Positions 19,440 through 31,401 of a stretch of 64,000 nucleotides of DNA are shown here, piece after piece. The position numbers were made by a program, and so were the translations under genes. Every line of letters starts with the position of its first letter. Position 1 is the first letter of the stretch. The notes below the pieces were generated by a model. That model ran no database searches, was not told the origin of the DNA, and saw nothing but the letters and a program-made list of their open reading frames with translations. The DNA is from Haemophilus haemolyticus (GTDB lineage Bacteria > Pseudomonadota > Gammaproteobacteria > Enterobacterales > Pasteurellaceae). The stretch spans positions 62,001-126,000 of the forward strand of contig NZ_LYCK01000014.1 in the NCBI RefSeq assembly GCF_001679045.1, read 5' to 3'.

Positions 19440-20540
19440 ATGCAATTTAGTATTTCAAGAGAAAATTTATTAAAACCGTTGCAACAAGTATGTGGCGTAT
19501 TGAGTAATCGTCCAAATATTCCTGTATTAAACAACGTATTATTGCAAATTGAAGATAATCGATTGACTATCACAGGCACAGATTTGGAAGTCGAATTATC
19601 GAGTCAAACTCAACTTTCATCATCTTCTGGAAATGGCACCTTTACGATTCCAGCAAAAAAATTCTTAGATATTTGTCGCACTTTATCTGATGATTCAGAA
19701 ATCACGGTTACGTTTGAAGAAGACCGTGCATTAGTGCAGTCTGGGCGTAGCCGTTTTACACTAACAACTCAACCTGCAGAAGAATATCCTAACCTCACGG
19801 ATTGGCAATCTGAAGTAGATTTTGAACTACCGCAAAACACCTTGCGCCGTTTAATTGAAGCCACACAATTTTCCATGGCAAACCAAGATGCCCGCTATTT
19901 CTTAAATGGTATGAAGTTTGAAACAGAAGGCAATTTATTGCGTACTGTGGCAACAGATGGCCATAGACTTGCGGTGTGCACCATCTCGCTTGAGCAAGAA
20001 TTACAAAATCATTCTGTAATTTTACCGCGTAAAGGCGTGTTAGAACTGGTTCGTTTATTAGAAACAAGCGATGAACCAGCACGTTTACAAATCGGTACTA
20101 ACAATTTACGTATTCATCTAAAAAACATTGTATTTACATCAAAATTAATTGATGGTCGTTTCCCTGACTATCGCCGAGTGCTGCCTCGTAATGCAACGAA
20201 AATTGTCGAAGGCAGCTGGGAAATTCTTAAACAGGCCTTTGTACGCGCATCAATTTTATCGAATGAGCGTGTGCGTAGTGTGCGTTTAAATTTAAGCGAA
20301 AACCAACTAAAAATTACCGCCTCTAACACCGAGCATGAAGAAGCGGAAGAAATCGTAGATGTCAATTACAATGGCGAAGAATTAGAAGTGGGCTTTAATG
20401 TCACCTATATTCTTGATGTGCTAAATGCGCTTAAATGCAATCAAGTTCGAATGCGCCTAACTGATGCCTCTTCTAGTTGCTTAATCGAAAACTGCGAAGA
20501 CAGCAGTAGCGAATATGTGATTATGCCAATGCGTTTATAA
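19440..20540 (+). CDS. dnaN: DNA polymerase III beta sliding clamp
   Basis: Ring-shaped processivity clamp. Three repeats of the clamp fold fill 366 residues, the usual length. Family sequences include MQFSISRENLLKPLQQVCGV at the start, TDGHRLAVC in the middle and YVIMPMRL at the C-terminus, which forms part of the clamp-binding pocket. It follows dnaA by 12 bp and precedes recF by one base. Confidence 0.97.
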   Translation: MQFSISRENLLKPLQQVCGVLSNRPNIPVLNNVLLQIEDNRLTITGTDLEVELSSQTQLSSSSGNGTFTIPAKKFLDICRTLSDDSEITVTFEEDRALVQSGRSRFTLTTQPAEEYPNLTDWQSEVDFELPQNTLRRLIEATQFSMANQDARYFLNGMKFETEGNLLRTVATDGHRLAVCTISLEQELQNHSVILPRKGVLELVRLLETSDEPARLQIGTNNLRIHLKNIVFTSKLIDGRFPDYRRVLPRNATKIVEGSWEILKQAFVRASILSNERVRSVRLNLSENQLKITASNTEHEEAEEIVDVNYNGEELEVGFNVTYILDVLNALKCNQVRMRLTDASSSCLIENCEDSSSEYVIMPMRL

Positions 20541-20541
20541 T

Positions 20542-21621
20542 ATGGCAATTTCTCGTTTATTGGTCGAAAAATTTCGTAACTTAACAGCCGTGGATCTTGA
20601 TTTTGATCCCGGCTTTAACTTTTTAGTCGGCAATAATGGTAGCGGGAAAACAAGCTTATTAGAAGCCATTTTTTATCTTGGTCACGGACGCTCATTCAAA
20701 AGTGCGGTAACAAATCGCATCATTTCTTACGACGAACCTCACTTTACCTTATTTGGACAAATCCAAGAAAGCCAACATCAATGGTCTGTGGGATTACAAA
20801 AACTTCGTCAAGGCAACACGTTAGTAAAAATTAACGGGGAAGATGGCAATAAAATTTCCGATCTTGCTCATCTTTTGCCAATGCAATTAATCACCCCAGA
20901 AGGCTTAACCTTACTCAATGGTGGACCAAGTTATCGCCGAGCATTTTTGGATTGGGGACTTTTTCACCATCAAACAAGTTTTTATACTGCTTGGAGCAAT
21001 CTTAATCGATTACTCAAACAAAGAAATGCAGCGCTTGCACAAAATCAGCCCTACTCCGCTATTAAAGTTTGGGATGTCGAGCTTTCTAAACTTGCTCATC
21101 AAGTGAGTCAATGGCGAGCCGAATATGCAGAAGCACTGCGCCCTGAAATCGAGCAAACTTGCCAACTTTTCCTCCCTGAATTAGAAATTAATGTCAGCTT
21201 TCATCAAGGATGGGAAAAAAATACAGATTACGCAGAGGTTCTTGAGCAAAATTTTGAACGAGATCGTGCCTTAAATTACACATTTTCTGGCCCTCAAAAA
21301 GCTGATTTTCGTTTCAAAGCACAAGGATTACCTGTCGAAGATGTGCTTTCTCGTGGACAACTTAAACTTTTAATGTGCGCATTGAGATTGGCTCAAGGCG
21401 AGCATTTAATGAAAAAAAAGCAACGCCATTGTATTTTTTTGATCGATGATTTTGCATCAGAATTAGATCAATATAAACGAGCACTGTTGGCAGAACGATT
21501 ACAACAAAGCGGTTCACAAGTATTTGTTACAGCCATTACTCAAGAACAATTAAAAGAGATGCAAGTCGAAAACAGAAAAATGTTTTCAGTCGATAATGGA
21601 ATCATTAAAACGTTAGATTAG
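20542..21621 (+). CDS. recF: DNA replication and repair protein RecF
   Basis: SMC-like ATPase that helps load RecA at gaps with RecO and RecR. Walker A is GNNGSGKTS near residue 30; the ABC signature is LSRGQLKLL and Walker B is IFLIDDFASELD. 359 residues. The start ATG is one base after the dnaN stop. An exact uptake signal lies in the gene at 20700-20708. gyrB, which follows recF in E. coli, is not here. Confidence 0.96.
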   Translation: MAISRLLVEKFRNLTAVDLDFDPGFNFLVGNNGSGKTSLLEAIFYLGHGRSFKSAVTNRIISYDEPHFTLFGQIQESQHQWSVGLQKLRQGNTLVKINGEDGNKISDLAHLLPMQLITPEGLTLLNGGPSYRRAFLDWGLFHHQTSFYTAWSNLNRLLKQRNAALAQNQPYSAIKVWDVELSKLAHQVSQWRAEYAEALRPEIEQTCQLFLPELEINVSFHQGWEKNTDYAEVLEQNFERDRALNYTFSGPQKADFRFKAQGLPVEDVLSRGQLKLLMCALRLAQGEHLMKKKQRHCIFLIDDFASELDQYKRALLAERLQQSGSQVFVTAITQEQLKEMQVENRKMFSVDNGIIKTLD

Positions 21622-21624
21622 ATC

Positions 21625-21655
21625 AAAAGTACGGTGAAAAAATCACCGCACTTTT
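21625..21655. terminator. Bidirectional terminator between recF and leuD, from paired uptake signals
   Basis: AAAAGTACGGTG and CACCGCACTTTT form a stem with one mismatch and a seven-base loop, with T-runs on both strands. It lies four bases past recF and nine before the leuD stop, serving both convergent operons. The right arm is an exact uptake signal (21645-21653). Confidence 0.85.
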
Positions 21656-21663
21656 ATCATTTT

Positions 21664-22266
21664 TTAACGCAAGAACGCTGGGATGTTTTTCTCGTATTCT
21701 GAGATTTTGTCTTCGTGTTGAAGGGTTAAACCGATATTATCCAAACCGTTTAACAAACAATGACGGCGGAATTCATCCAGTTCAAAGGTATACACTTTGT
21801 CACCTACAGTGACGGTCATCGCTTCCAAATCCACATGGATTTGTTTACCTTCATTTGCCCACACCCATTGGAAGATTTCTTCCACTTCTTCTTCGCTTAA
21901 ACGAATCGGTAACATGTGGTTGTTTAAGCTGTTGTTGTAGAAAATATCCGCAAAACTTGGTGCAATCATCACTTTGAAGCCATAATCGGCTAATGCCCAA
22001 GGTGCATGTTCACGAGAAGAACCGCAACCAAGGTTTTTACGTGCTAATAAAATGGTCGCGCCTTGATATTGTGGATAATTCAGCACGAAATCTGGATTTG
22101 GTTTAGTGCCTTCTACATCCAAATAACGCCATTCATGGAATAAGTGTTTGCCGAAACCTACGCGGGTAATGGCTTGTAAAAATTGTTTTGGAATAATCGC
22201 ATCCGTATCCACGTTTGCTGCATCCAATGGCACTACTAAGCCTGAAAGTTGTTTAAATCCTGCCAT
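21664..22266 (-). CDS. leuD: 3-isopropylmalate dehydratase small subunit
   Basis: Partner of LeuC in the isomerisation of 2- to 3-isopropylmalate. The swivel-domain signatures [16 protein letters not shown] and [19 protein letters not shown] are present. 200 residues. It starts 10 bp after leuC and ends the leuABCD operon. Confidence 0.97.
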   Translation of the reverse strand: MAGFKQLSGLVVPLDAANVDTDAIIPKQFLQAITRVGFGKHLFHEWRYLDVEGTKPNPDFVLNYPQYQGATILLARKNLGCGSSREHAPWALADYGFKVMIAPSFADIFYNNSLNNHMLPIRLSEEEVEEIFQWVWANEGKQIHVDLEAMTVTVGDKVYTFELDEFRRHCLLNGLDNIGLTLQHEDKISEYEKNIPAFLR

Positions 22267-22276
22267 TTTCTGCTCC

Positions 22277-23686
22277 TTAGTTTAATGTGACGTCACGAAT
22301 ATCAACGAATTTACCGAACATTCCCGCTGCGGCAGCCATAGCAGGACTCACCAAGTGAGTGCGACCATTACGACCTTGGCGACCTTCAAAGTTACGGTTT
22401 GAAGTGGAAGCGCAGCGTTCCCATTCACCTAAACGGTCATCGTTCATCCCTAAGCACATTGAGCAGCCCGGATTACGCCATTCAGCTCCGGCTTCAGTAA
22501 AGATTTTATCCAATCCTTCTTTTTCGGCTTGTTCTTTGACTAAACCAGAACCCGGCACCACTAAAATACGTTTTACGTTATCCGCTTTTTTACGGCCTTT
22601 CATGACTGCCGCTGCTGCACGTAAATCTTCGATACGAGCATTAGTACAAGAACCGATAAACACTTGATCTACTGGAATATCTTTTAAATTGGTGTTGGCT
22701 TCTAAACCGATATAGTTCAAGGCTTTTTCTGCTGAAGCACGAGTCACGGGATCGGTCATTTCTGCTGGATTAGGTACGCATTGATCGATACCGATCACTT
22801 GACCTGGGTTGGTGCCCCAAGTGACTTGTGGTGCGATATCTTTGGCTTCTAATGTAATGACGGAATCAAATTGCGCGTCATCATCAGATTTTAAGGTTTT
22901 CCAATAAGCGACTGCATCATCCCAATCCTTACCTTTCGGTGCGTGTGGACGGCCTTTTAAGTATTCGAAAGTGGTTTCATCCGGTGCGATTAAGCCGGCT
23001 TTTGCGCCCATTTCGATTGCCATATTGCACACCGTCATTCTGCCTTCCATGGAAAGGTCGTGAATAGCCTCACCACAGAACTCCACTACATGGCCTGTGC
23101 CGCCCGCCATGGTTGTTTTACCGATAATCGCAAGAATAATATCTTTGGCTGTAATGCCCGAGGCCACTTTGCCGCGTACTTCAATTTTCATACTTTTTGC
23201 ACGGGCTTGTTTTAAGGTTTGGGTAGCTAATACATGTTCTACTTCGGAGGTGCCGATACCAAATGCCAAAGCACCAAAGGCGCCGTGAGTTGCCGTGTGG
23301 GAGTCACCACAAACGATAGTCATGCCCGGTAAGGTTAAGCCTTGTTCAGGCCCCATGACATGCACGATACCTTGTTCTTTGGTGGTCATGTCGAACAATT
23401 GAATACCGGTCGCTTTTGTGTTTTTTGCGAGCTCCAATACTTGAATTTTCGCTTGACCTTCAAGTTTGTTCACATCACGTACTTGAGTGGAAATACTGTG
23501 ATCCATGGTACCGAAAGTTTTACTTACTTGACGTACTTGGCGGCCTGCAACACGCAAACCGTCAAAGGCTTGTGGACTGGTCACTTCATGGATTAAATGA
23601 CGGTTAATATACAAAATCGGCGTTTCGCCTTCGGCTTCGTACACCACGTGGGCATTGAATAATTTTTCGTAAAGAGTTTTTGCCAT
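22277..23686 (-). CDS. leuC: 3-isopropylmalate dehydratase large subunit
   Basis: Aconitase-family [4Fe-4S] enzyme of leucine synthesis. Cluster cysteines are in [15 protein letters not shown] and in [30 protein letters not shown] is the substrate/active-site loop. I start at 23686 ([15 protein letters not shown]), the family N-terminus; the frame open to 23734 reads through uptake-signal sequence and is not conserved. 469 residues. Confidence 0.97.
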   Translation of the reverse strand: MAKTLYEKLFNAHVVYEAEGETPILYINRHLIHEVTSPQAFDGLRVAGRQVRQVSKTFGTMDHSISTQVRDVNKLEGQAKIQVLELAKNTKATGIQLFDMTTKEQGIVHVMGPEQGLTLPGMTIVCGDSHTATHGAFGALAFGIGTSEVEHVLATQTLKQARAKSMKIEVRGKVASGITAKDIILAIIGKTTMAGGTGHVVEFCGEAIHDLSMEGRMTVCNMAIEMGAKAGLIAPDETTFEYLKGRPHAPKGKDWDDAVAYWKTLKSDDDAQFDSVITLEAKDIAPQVTWGTNPGQVIGIDQCVPNPAEMTDPVTRASAEKALNYIGLEANTNLKDIPVDQVFIGSCTNARIEDLRAAAAVMKGRKKADNVKRILVVPGSGLVKEQAEKEGLDKIFTEAGAEWRNPGCSMCLGMNDDRLGEWERCASTSNRNFEGRQGRNGRTHLVSPAMAAAAGMFGKFVDIRDVTLN

Positions 23687-23722
23687 AATTTTTCTCAATT
23701 CGTTAGAGGCTTTTGTTAGAGT

Positions 23723-23761
23723 AAGTGCGGTCAAAATCCGAGGTATTTTTAAACCGCACTT
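23723..23761 (-). repeat. Paired inverted uptake signals between leuB and leuC
   Basis: Two exact inverted copies, AAGTGCGGT (23723-23731) and ACCGCACTT (23753-23761), flank a 21-base spacer that can extend the stem with an AAAAT/ATTTT segment. On the minus strand no T-run follows the stem, so this is unlikely to be a full terminator inside the leu operon. It may trim or stabilise mRNA ends. Confidence 0.75.
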
Positions 23762-23773
23762 TCATTGTTTTTA

Positions 23774-24874
<1,101 letters not shown>

Positions 24875-24903
24875 CTAAAGTGCGGTTAATTTTCTTCATA
24901 TTT

Positions 24904-24931
24904 TCTCCTCTCTTTTGTAAAGAGGGGAATT
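24904..24931. repeat. Intercistronic dyad (TTTTGTAAAGAGGG element) between leuA and leuB
   Basis: TCCTCTCTTT and AAAGAGGGGA form a 10-bp stem (one G-T) around a TGT loop. A near copy, with the same TTTTGTAAAGAGGG core, sits between galT and galK at 58564-58590. Both lie in the gap between the first and second genes of an operon on the minus strand. Confidence 0.55.
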
Positions 24932-24934
24932 TGG

Positions 24935-26482
24935 TTAATGATGTTTGTGGCTTTTAATGTCTGCCACTTTATGTGCACGATAAATGGCATTAATCGCATG
25001 TACTAACGCTAACGCGGAAGATTCAACGATATCTGTTGCTAAACCAACACCGTGGAATTTACGGCCTTCATGTTCAACCACAATATCCACTTGCCCTAAT
25101 GCTTCTGCGCCCTCGCCTTTGGCGGTTAAGTTATAGTGAGACATTTTGATTTCTAAGCCAGTTAAATTTAAGATTGCGTTATAAACCGCATCCACTGGGC
25201 CATTGCCGCCAATTGAAGAAGTACTTAATTTTTCACCATCCAACTTCAATTGAACAAAGGCTGTGGCTGGATATTCTTTAGTGGAGTGTGCAGAAAGTTT
25301 ATCTAACACTAAACGATCTTCATCGCCTTGTTGCATATCAATAAACGCCAATGCTTCCAAATCATAATCAAACACTTGACCTTTTTTATCCGCCAATTTT
25401 AAGAACGCGTCATACAATTTATCCAAATCGTAATCTTGCTCGGTGTAACCCATATCTGCCATATGACCTTTCACGGCTGCGCGACCAGAACGTGCGGTTA
25501 AGTTTAATTTCTCTTTCTTCAAGCCAATGGTTTCTGGCGACATGATTTCGTAGGTATTTTTGTTTTTCAACACGCCATCTTGGTGAATACCAGAAGAGTG
25601 CGCAAAAGCATTCGAACCCACAATGGCTTTATTCGGTTGAATCGGCATATTACAAAGCTGGCTAACCATTTGACTCACGCGATGAATTTCTTGGGTATTA
25701 ATACGAGTATCCACTCCCATAAAATCTTGACGCACTTTCATTGCCATCACCACTTCTTCAAGGGATGTATTGCCCGCACGTTCACCAATTCCATTAATGG
25801 TACATTCAATTTGGCGCGCACCATTTTGTACTGCTGTTAAAGAATTAGCGGTTGCCATGCCTAAGTCATTGTGACAATGCACAGAAATCACTGCTTTATC
25901 AATATTTGGCACGCGGTTGCGCACTTGAGCAATAATGTTGCCGTATTCATTTGGTAAGCAGAAACCAACGGTATCTGGAATATTTACTGTGGTCGCACCC
26001 GCATTAATTGCGGCTTCAACAATACGACAGATATTATCGATGCCTGTACGGCCTGCATCTTCGCAAGAGAACTCAACATCATCCGTATAATTACGTGCGC
26101 GTTTCACTGCTGCAACAGCCATTCCTACCACATCATCAAAAGAACGTTTTAATTTCGCTTCAACATGCAATGCTGAACTTGCAATAAAAGTATGAATACG
26201 GAATGCTTCAGCAACTTTCAATGCTTCGTATGCGGCATCAATGTCTTTATCTACGGCTCGAGATAACGCGGCAACACGAGAGTTTTTAATATGGCGCGCA
26301 ATGGTTTGAACAGATTCAAAATCTCCTTGAGAAGAAACGGGAAACCCCACTTCCATGACATCCACACCTAAGCGTTCAAGTGCTAAAGCGATCTGTAATT
26401 TTTCTTTTACCGTCAAACTTGCTTTTAACGCCTGTTCCCCATCACGCAAAGTCGTATCAAAAATAATAACGCTATCTGTCAT
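24935..26482 (-). CDS. leuA: 2-isopropylmalate synthase
   Basis: Committed step of leucine synthesis: acetyl-CoA plus 2-ketoisovalerate. TIM-barrel catalytic domain with [10 protein letters not shown] (residues 8-17) and [14 protein letters not shown]; the C-terminal LeuA allosteric domain (about 390-510) gives feedback by leucine. 515 residues, as in gammaproteobacteria. Transcription is controlled by the leuL leader peptide and attenuator immediately upstream. Confidence 0.97.
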   Translation of the reverse strand: MTDSVIIFDTTLRDGEQALKASLTVKEKLQIALALERLGVDVMEVGFPVSSQGDFESVQTIARHIKNSRVAALSRAVDKDIDAAYEALKVAEAFRIHTFIASSALHVEAKLKRSFDDVVGMAVAAVKRARNYTDDVEFSCEDAGRTGIDNICRIVEAAINAGATTVNIPDTVGFCLPNEYGNIIAQVRNRVPNIDKAVISVHCHNDLGMATANSLTAVQNGARQIECTINGIGERAGNTSLEEVVMAMKVRQDFMGVDTRINTQEIHRVSQMVSQLCNMPIQPNKAIVGSNAFAHSSGIHQDGVLKNKNTYEIMSPETIGLKKEKLNLTARSGRAAVKGHMADMGYTEQDYDLDKLYDAFLKLADKKGQVFDYDLEALAFIDMQQGDEDRLVLDKLSAHSTKEYPATAFVQLKLDGEKLSTSSIGGNGPVDAVYNAILNLTGLEIKMSHYNLTAKGEGAEALGQVDIVVEHEGRKFHGVGLATDIVESSALALVHAINAIYRAHKVADIKSHKHH

Positions 26483-26552
26483 AACAATGTCCTTACTAAA
26501 AGTTCTTCTGAAATCACTCCAAAAGTGCGGTGCATTTTCCTGTATTTTTTAG

Positions 26553-26587
26553 ACAAAAAACCCGCAACTTATAAAGTGCGGGTTTAA
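26553..26587 (-). terminator. leu operon attenuator terminator
   Basis: On the minus strand AAACCCGCACTT and AAGTTGCGGGTTT form a stem, followed by TTTTT, between the leader peptide and leuA. When leucyl-tRNA is plentiful the ribosome finishes leuL and this hairpin should form, stopping transcription. One arm is a one-mismatch uptake signal. Confidence 0.85.
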
Positions 26588-26625
26588 AATTGGGCATTTA
26601 CATCTGACTGTTTTTCATCCACAAC

Positions 26626-26685
26626 TTAGCCGCACACAAAGTGTGAGAGCAGCAGGTTGAGAGATAAAGAAACAATACGAGACAT
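26626..26685 (-). CDS. leuL: leu operon leader peptide
   Basis: A 19-residue frame, MSRIVSLSLNLLLSHFVCG, starting at 26685 with an AAGGA ribosome-binding site. Five of the 19 codons are leucine, including three in a row (CTG CTG CTC). The first residues MS-IV match the E. coli leu leader. It lies between a good promoter and an attenuator hairpin in front of leuA, so starvation for charged leucyl-tRNA would stall the ribosome here and free the operon. Confidence 0.88.
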   Translation of the reverse strand: MSRIVSLSLNLLLSHFVCG

Positions 26686-26717
26686 AAATAAAAATCCTTC
26701 TGTGTAAAACGCTTTTC

Positions 26718-26745
26718 ATATTACGAATAAAAAACTGGCTGTCAA
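26718..26745 (-). promoter_or_regulatory. Sigma-70 promoter of leuLABCD
   Basis: On the minus strand a consensus TTGACA (26745-26740) is followed after 16 bases by TAATAT (26723-26718). It lies about 33 bp upstream of the leuL start. The rest of the 26746-26905 stretch is very AT-rich, and I recognise nothing else in it. Confidence 0.75.
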
Positions 26746-26875
26746 ACTATTTTTTAGCGTTTTATATCAAAAACAATCATCAAAACACAATATAAAATAT
26801 ACATTTAACTAATAAATTTAAAATAAAAAGAATATTAAACCAAATTAATTGCAATCAGCAAATTTTTATTATTGA

Positions 26876-28147
<1,272 letters not shown>

Positions 28148-28199
28148 TGTAAATTTTTATGCTAATATACGCCCATTCTTTTTTCATAAAAGGACGATT

Positions 28200-28976
28200 A
28201 TGTTAGCCATTATCTCCCCTGCGAAAACCCTTGACTTTGAAAATGCGGTAAAAAATTTTCCAGTTTCTCAACCGCACTTTACTGATTACAGCGAACAACT
28301 TATTGAGGTTTGTCGTAAACTTTCTCCGCAAGATCTTTCATCGCTTATGTCTATCAGCGATAAGTTAGCCGGTCTAAATGCCGCACGCTTTGCAGAATGG
28401 ACAAAAATTCACAATGAAAACAATTCCCGCGCTGCATTATTTGCATTTAAAGGCGATGTTTATACGGGGTTAGATGCTGATTCACTTTCTGAGGATGATG
28501 TACTTTTTGCTCAATCTCATTTACGTATGCTTTCTGGGCTTTATGGACTTTTAAAACCGCTTGATTTAATACAACCTTACCGATTAGAAATGGGCACAAA
28601 ATTAGCCAATCCTAAAGGAAAAGATCTGTATGCCTTTTGGGGAAATGTAATTACTCAAGCGGTTCAACAAGCTATAGATGAACAAGGTGATAATGTTCTG
28701 ATAAATTTAGCCTCTGATGAATATTATAAATCCATTAAAGAAAACCAACTTAAAGTCAAGATAATTAAGCCAGTTTTCTTAGACAATAAAAATGGCAAAT
28801 ACAAAGTAATTAGCTTTTATGCTAAAAAAGCACGAGGCTTAATGAGCCGTTATCTTATTCAAAATCGTTTGACCGACATTGAACAATTAAAAGAATTTGA
28901 TTTAGATGGTTATTGGTTTGATTCAGTATCATCAACTGAAACCGAATTTGTATTTAAGCGAGATATCAATGAATAA
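28200..28976 (+). CDS. yaaA: Peroxide stress protein YaaA (DUF328)
   Basis: YaaA lowers free iron during hydrogen peroxide stress in E. coli and has a DNA-binding cavity fold. The family start [14 protein letters not shown] fixes the ATG at 28200, which has AAAGGA before it; the frame open to 28119 runs through the dprA end. Conserved segments [36 protein letters not shown] and [11 protein letters not shown] are present. 258 residues. The gene starts 52 bp after dprA, and its stop overlaps the next gene by eight bases. An exact uptake signal lies at 28271-28279. Confidence 0.94.
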   Translation: MLAIISPAKTLDFENAVKNFPVSQPHFTDYSEQLIEVCRKLSPQDLSSLMSISDKLAGLNAARFAEWTKIHNENNSRAALFAFKGDVYTGLDADSLSEDDVLFAQSHLRMLSGLYGLLKPLDLIQPYRLEMGTKLANPKGKDLYAFWGNVITQAVQQAIDEQGDNVLINLASDEYYKSIKENQLKVKIIKPVFLDNKNGKYKVISFYAKKARGLMSRYLIQNRLTDIEQLKEFDLDGYWFDSVSSTETEFVFKRDINE

Positions 28977-29550
28977 AATTTTTGTTATATTGACCGCACT
29001 TATACTCTCTGGCTGTGCAACTAAACTGACTCAATTAAATGTTCCTACACAGTTAGAGCACAACGGTAAAAATTATGCCCTTACCGGCAGCCAAGATTTA
29101 GAAACCATTGCACGCTATGTTTATATAGCTAAGCCAGATACGCTAGAAAATTGGCAATCTGAAATTGAAATTCTCTTTGATCGCAATCAACCAGCGCGTT
29201 CAATTAAAGAGCGGATCGCATTGAGAGAACGTATTTATCGTAATACAGGCGTAAAAGATTTCCATTTCGATGCTATTCCAGAAAATTCGACGAATCCAAA
29301 TGAATTAAATGGATATGTCATCTATTCGCCAACGAAGGAAAATCCATCTTGGCAAGTCAATGTGATGAAAGGACGACAATTACCACAATGTGGCTTTGTT
29401 CAGTATCAATATTCACAAAAAGTACAGCAACCAACACTTTCTAAACATTTATCCGTCGATAAAGTGCAACAACATTTGCAAAAATACGTTGTGGATATAG
29501 AAAGAAAGCATTTACAAGATTTGAAGTGGCAACTGTTTTGTCAAAAATAA
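28969..29550 (+). CDS. Hypothetical lipoprotein
   Basis: A 193-residue protein with a clear lipobox, LILSGC, placing the lipidated cysteine at residue 16. The mature part ([20 protein letters not shown]...) has two isolated later cysteines and no motif that I recognise. Start 28969 overlaps the yaaA stop by eight bases, which suggests coupled translation. An exact uptake signal (28993-29001) falls within the signal-peptide codons (the ILTALI segment). I recall a similar protein of unknown function next to pfkA in H. influenzae; no function can be assigned. Confidence 0.8.
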   Translation: MNKIFVILTALILSGCATKLTQLNVPTQLEHNGKNYALTGSQDLETIARYVYIAKPDTLENWQSEIEILFDRNQPARSIKERIALRERIYRNTGVKDFHFDAIPENSTNPNELNGYVIYSPTKENPSWQVNVMKGRQLPQCGFVQYQYSQKVQQPTLSKHLSVDKVQQHLQKYVVDIERKHLQDLKWQLFCQK

Positions 29551-29570
29551 TGTAAAAAATTATGCCGGAT

Positions 29571-29590
29571 CAAAATCTCATCAGATTTTG
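29571..29590. terminator. Weak hairpin between the lipoprotein gene and pfkA
   Basis: CAAAATCT and AGATTTTG form an eight-base perfect stem around a four-base loop, 21 bp after the lipoprotein stop and 68 bp before pfkA. No T-run follows, so it is either a poor terminator or a feature of the pfkA leader. Confidence 0.35.
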
Positions 29591-29657
29591 CTAGAGCAGA
29601 TACTTCTAATGATGTAATCTTATGCCAGTTTCCAATTACGGTTAAAAGTAGGTAAAT

Positions 29658-30623
29658 ATGATTAAAAAAATTGCAGTTTTAACAAGTGGTGGTGATGCGC
29701 CAGGTATGAATGCCGCAATTCGTGGCGTAGTACGTTCTGCACTTGCAGAAGGCTTAGAAGTGTTTGGTATCTATGATGGTTACCAGGGCTTATACAATAA
29801 TAAAATCAAACAATTAAATCGCTATAGCGTATCTGATGTAATTAATCGTGGCGGTACTTTCTTAGGTTCCGCACGCTTTCCTGAATTTAAGGATCCCAAT
29901 GTTCGTGCGAAATGTGCAGAAATTTTACGTTCTCACGGCATTGATGCACTTGTGGTTATCGGTGGTGACGGTTCTTACATGGGCGCAAAATTATTAACCG
30001 AAGAACATGGTTTCCCTTGTGTTGGCTTACCAGGCACTATTGATAATGATGTTGCAGGTACTGACTATACCATCGGCTATCAAACCGCATTACAAACTGC
30101 GGTCGATGCAATCGACCGTTTACGCGATACATCAAGCTCACACCAACGTATTTCTATCGTTGAAATTATGGGACGCCATTGTAGTGACTTAACGATTTCT
30201 GCAGGTATTGCCGGTGGTTGCGAATATATCGTCGCATCAGAAATTGAATTTAATCGCGAAGAATTAATTCAACAAATTGAACGTAGCATTATTCGTGGTA
30301 AACGCCATGCAATTATTGCAATCACTGAACTTTTAACCGATGTTCATTCTCTCGCAAAAGAAATTGAAGCTCGCGTTGGGCACGAAACTCGTGCAACTGT
30401 TTTAGGGCATATTCAACGTGGCGGTTCTCCTTGTGCTTTTGACCGTATTCTTGCTTCACGTATGGGCGCATACGCGGTAGATTTATTGCTGCAAGGTAAA
30501 GGTGGCTACTGCGTAGGCATCCAAAATGAACAACTTGTTCACCATGATATTATTGATGCAATTAATAATATGCATCGTGAATTTAAAGCTGATTGGCTTA
30601 AAGTGGCAAAACGTTTGGAATAA
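29658..30623 (+). CDS. pfkA: ATP-dependent 6-phosphofructokinase
   Basis: Commits fructose 6-phosphate to glycolysis. [15 protein letters not shown] (residues 9-23) is the ATP loop, GGDGS (102-106) and TIDND (127-131) form the active site with catalytic Asp129, and IVEIMGRH binds the sugar phosphate. Gly at position 104 of GGDGS indicates use of ATP rather than pyrophosphate. 321 residues. It is a single gene followed by its own terminator. Confidence 0.97.
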   Translation: MIKKIAVLTSGGDAPGMNAAIRGVVRSALAEGLEVFGIYDGYQGLYNNKIKQLNRYSVSDVINRGGTFLGSARFPEFKDPNVRAKCAEILRSHGIDALVVIGGDGSYMGAKLLTEEHGFPCVGLPGTIDNDVAGTDYTIGYQTALQTAVDAIDRLRDTSSSHQRISIVEIMGRHCSDLTISAGIAGGCEYIVASEIEFNREELIQQIERSIIRGKRHAIIAITELLTDVHSLAKEIEARVGHETRATVLGHIQRGGSPCAFDRILASRMGAYAVDLLLQGKGGYCVGIQNEQLVHHDIIDAINNMHREFKADWLKVAKRLE

Positions 30624-30681
30624 TCGTTTATTTACTTTATATAAATCACCAAAACTTAATTCATCTTTTTTATCTCACTTA

Positions 30682-30712
30682 AACAGACACAGCAATGTGT
30701 CTGTTTTTTTTA
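30682..30712 (+). terminator. Rho-independent terminator of pfkA
   Basis: AACAGACACA and TGTGTCTGTT form a 10-bp stem with a GCA(A) loop, followed by seven further T residues, about 60 bp after pfkA. The rest of the 30713-30867 gap holds one exact uptake signal (30716-30724) and no gene. Confidence 0.92.
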
Positions 30713-30867
30713 CAAAAGTGCGGTGATTTTTTCTTGAGTTTTCTATAAATCCTTTATCTTTTAAAATTTGAAAATAAACGCGACTGCTAGTTCTACCTAG
30801 ATGATCTTTTTTGCTATAAAAATAGATATCCGATAAAATGCGCCAAGCAAAATAAGGTATAAAAATT

Positions 30868-31350
30868 ATGACAAAGAAAAAAGTAAAACCAGGATCAAAC
30901 ACTATCGCACTGAATAAACGTGCGAGACATGATTATTTTATAGAAGATGAAATTGAAGCGGGTCTTGAATTACAAGGCTGGGAAGTCAAATCAATGCGCG
31001 CAGGCAAGGCAAACATTAGTGATAGTTATGTCATTTTTAAAAATGGCGAAGCCTTTTTATTCGGCGCAAGCATTCAGCCATTAAATGTTGCATCAACGCA
31101 TATTATTTGTGATCCAACTCGCACTCGTAAGTTATTATTAAATAAACGCGAATTAGCATCCCTATTTGGCAAAGCAAACCGAGACGGTTTTACCATCGTA
31201 GCGCTTTCTCTTTATTGGAAAAGTGCATGGGCAAAAGTCAAGATTGGTTTAGCCAAAGGTAAAAAACAACATGATAAACGCGATGATATTAAAGAGCGTG
31301 AATGGAAAGTAACAAAAGATCGCATTATGAAAAATGCACATCGAGGATAA
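30868..31350 (+). CDS. smpB: SsrA-binding protein SmpB
   Basis: Carries tmRNA to stalled ribosomes for trans-translation. The OB-fold core is recognised by [40 protein letters not shown] and by LLLNKREL; the basic C-terminal tail ([17 protein letters not shown]) enters the mRNA channel. 160 residues. The tmRNA gene is not in this window. Confidence 0.96.
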   Translation: MTKKKVKPGSNTIALNKRARHDYFIEDEIEAGLELQGWEVKSMRAGKANISDSYVIFKNGEAFLFGASIQPLNVASTHIICDPTRTRKLLLNKRELASLFGKANRDGFTIVALSLYWKSAWAKVKIGLAKGKKQHDKRDDIKEREWKVTKDRIMKNAHRG

Positions 31351-31358
31351 TATATAGC

Positions 31359-31386
31359 AAAAAGCCCGAAATTATTCGGGCTTTTT
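31359..31386. terminator. Bidirectional terminator between smpB and bamD
   Basis: AAAAAGCCCGAA and TTCGGGCTTTTT form a 12-bp perfect stem with a four-base loop. T-runs exist on both strands, and the convergent genes end on either side. Confidence 0.93.
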
Positions 31387-31401
31387 ATTCATATCTTATA
31401 G

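Noticed and set aside
20168..20365. Small antisense frames over dnaN and recF
   Set aside because: Coding signal and conservation are entirely on the plus strand.
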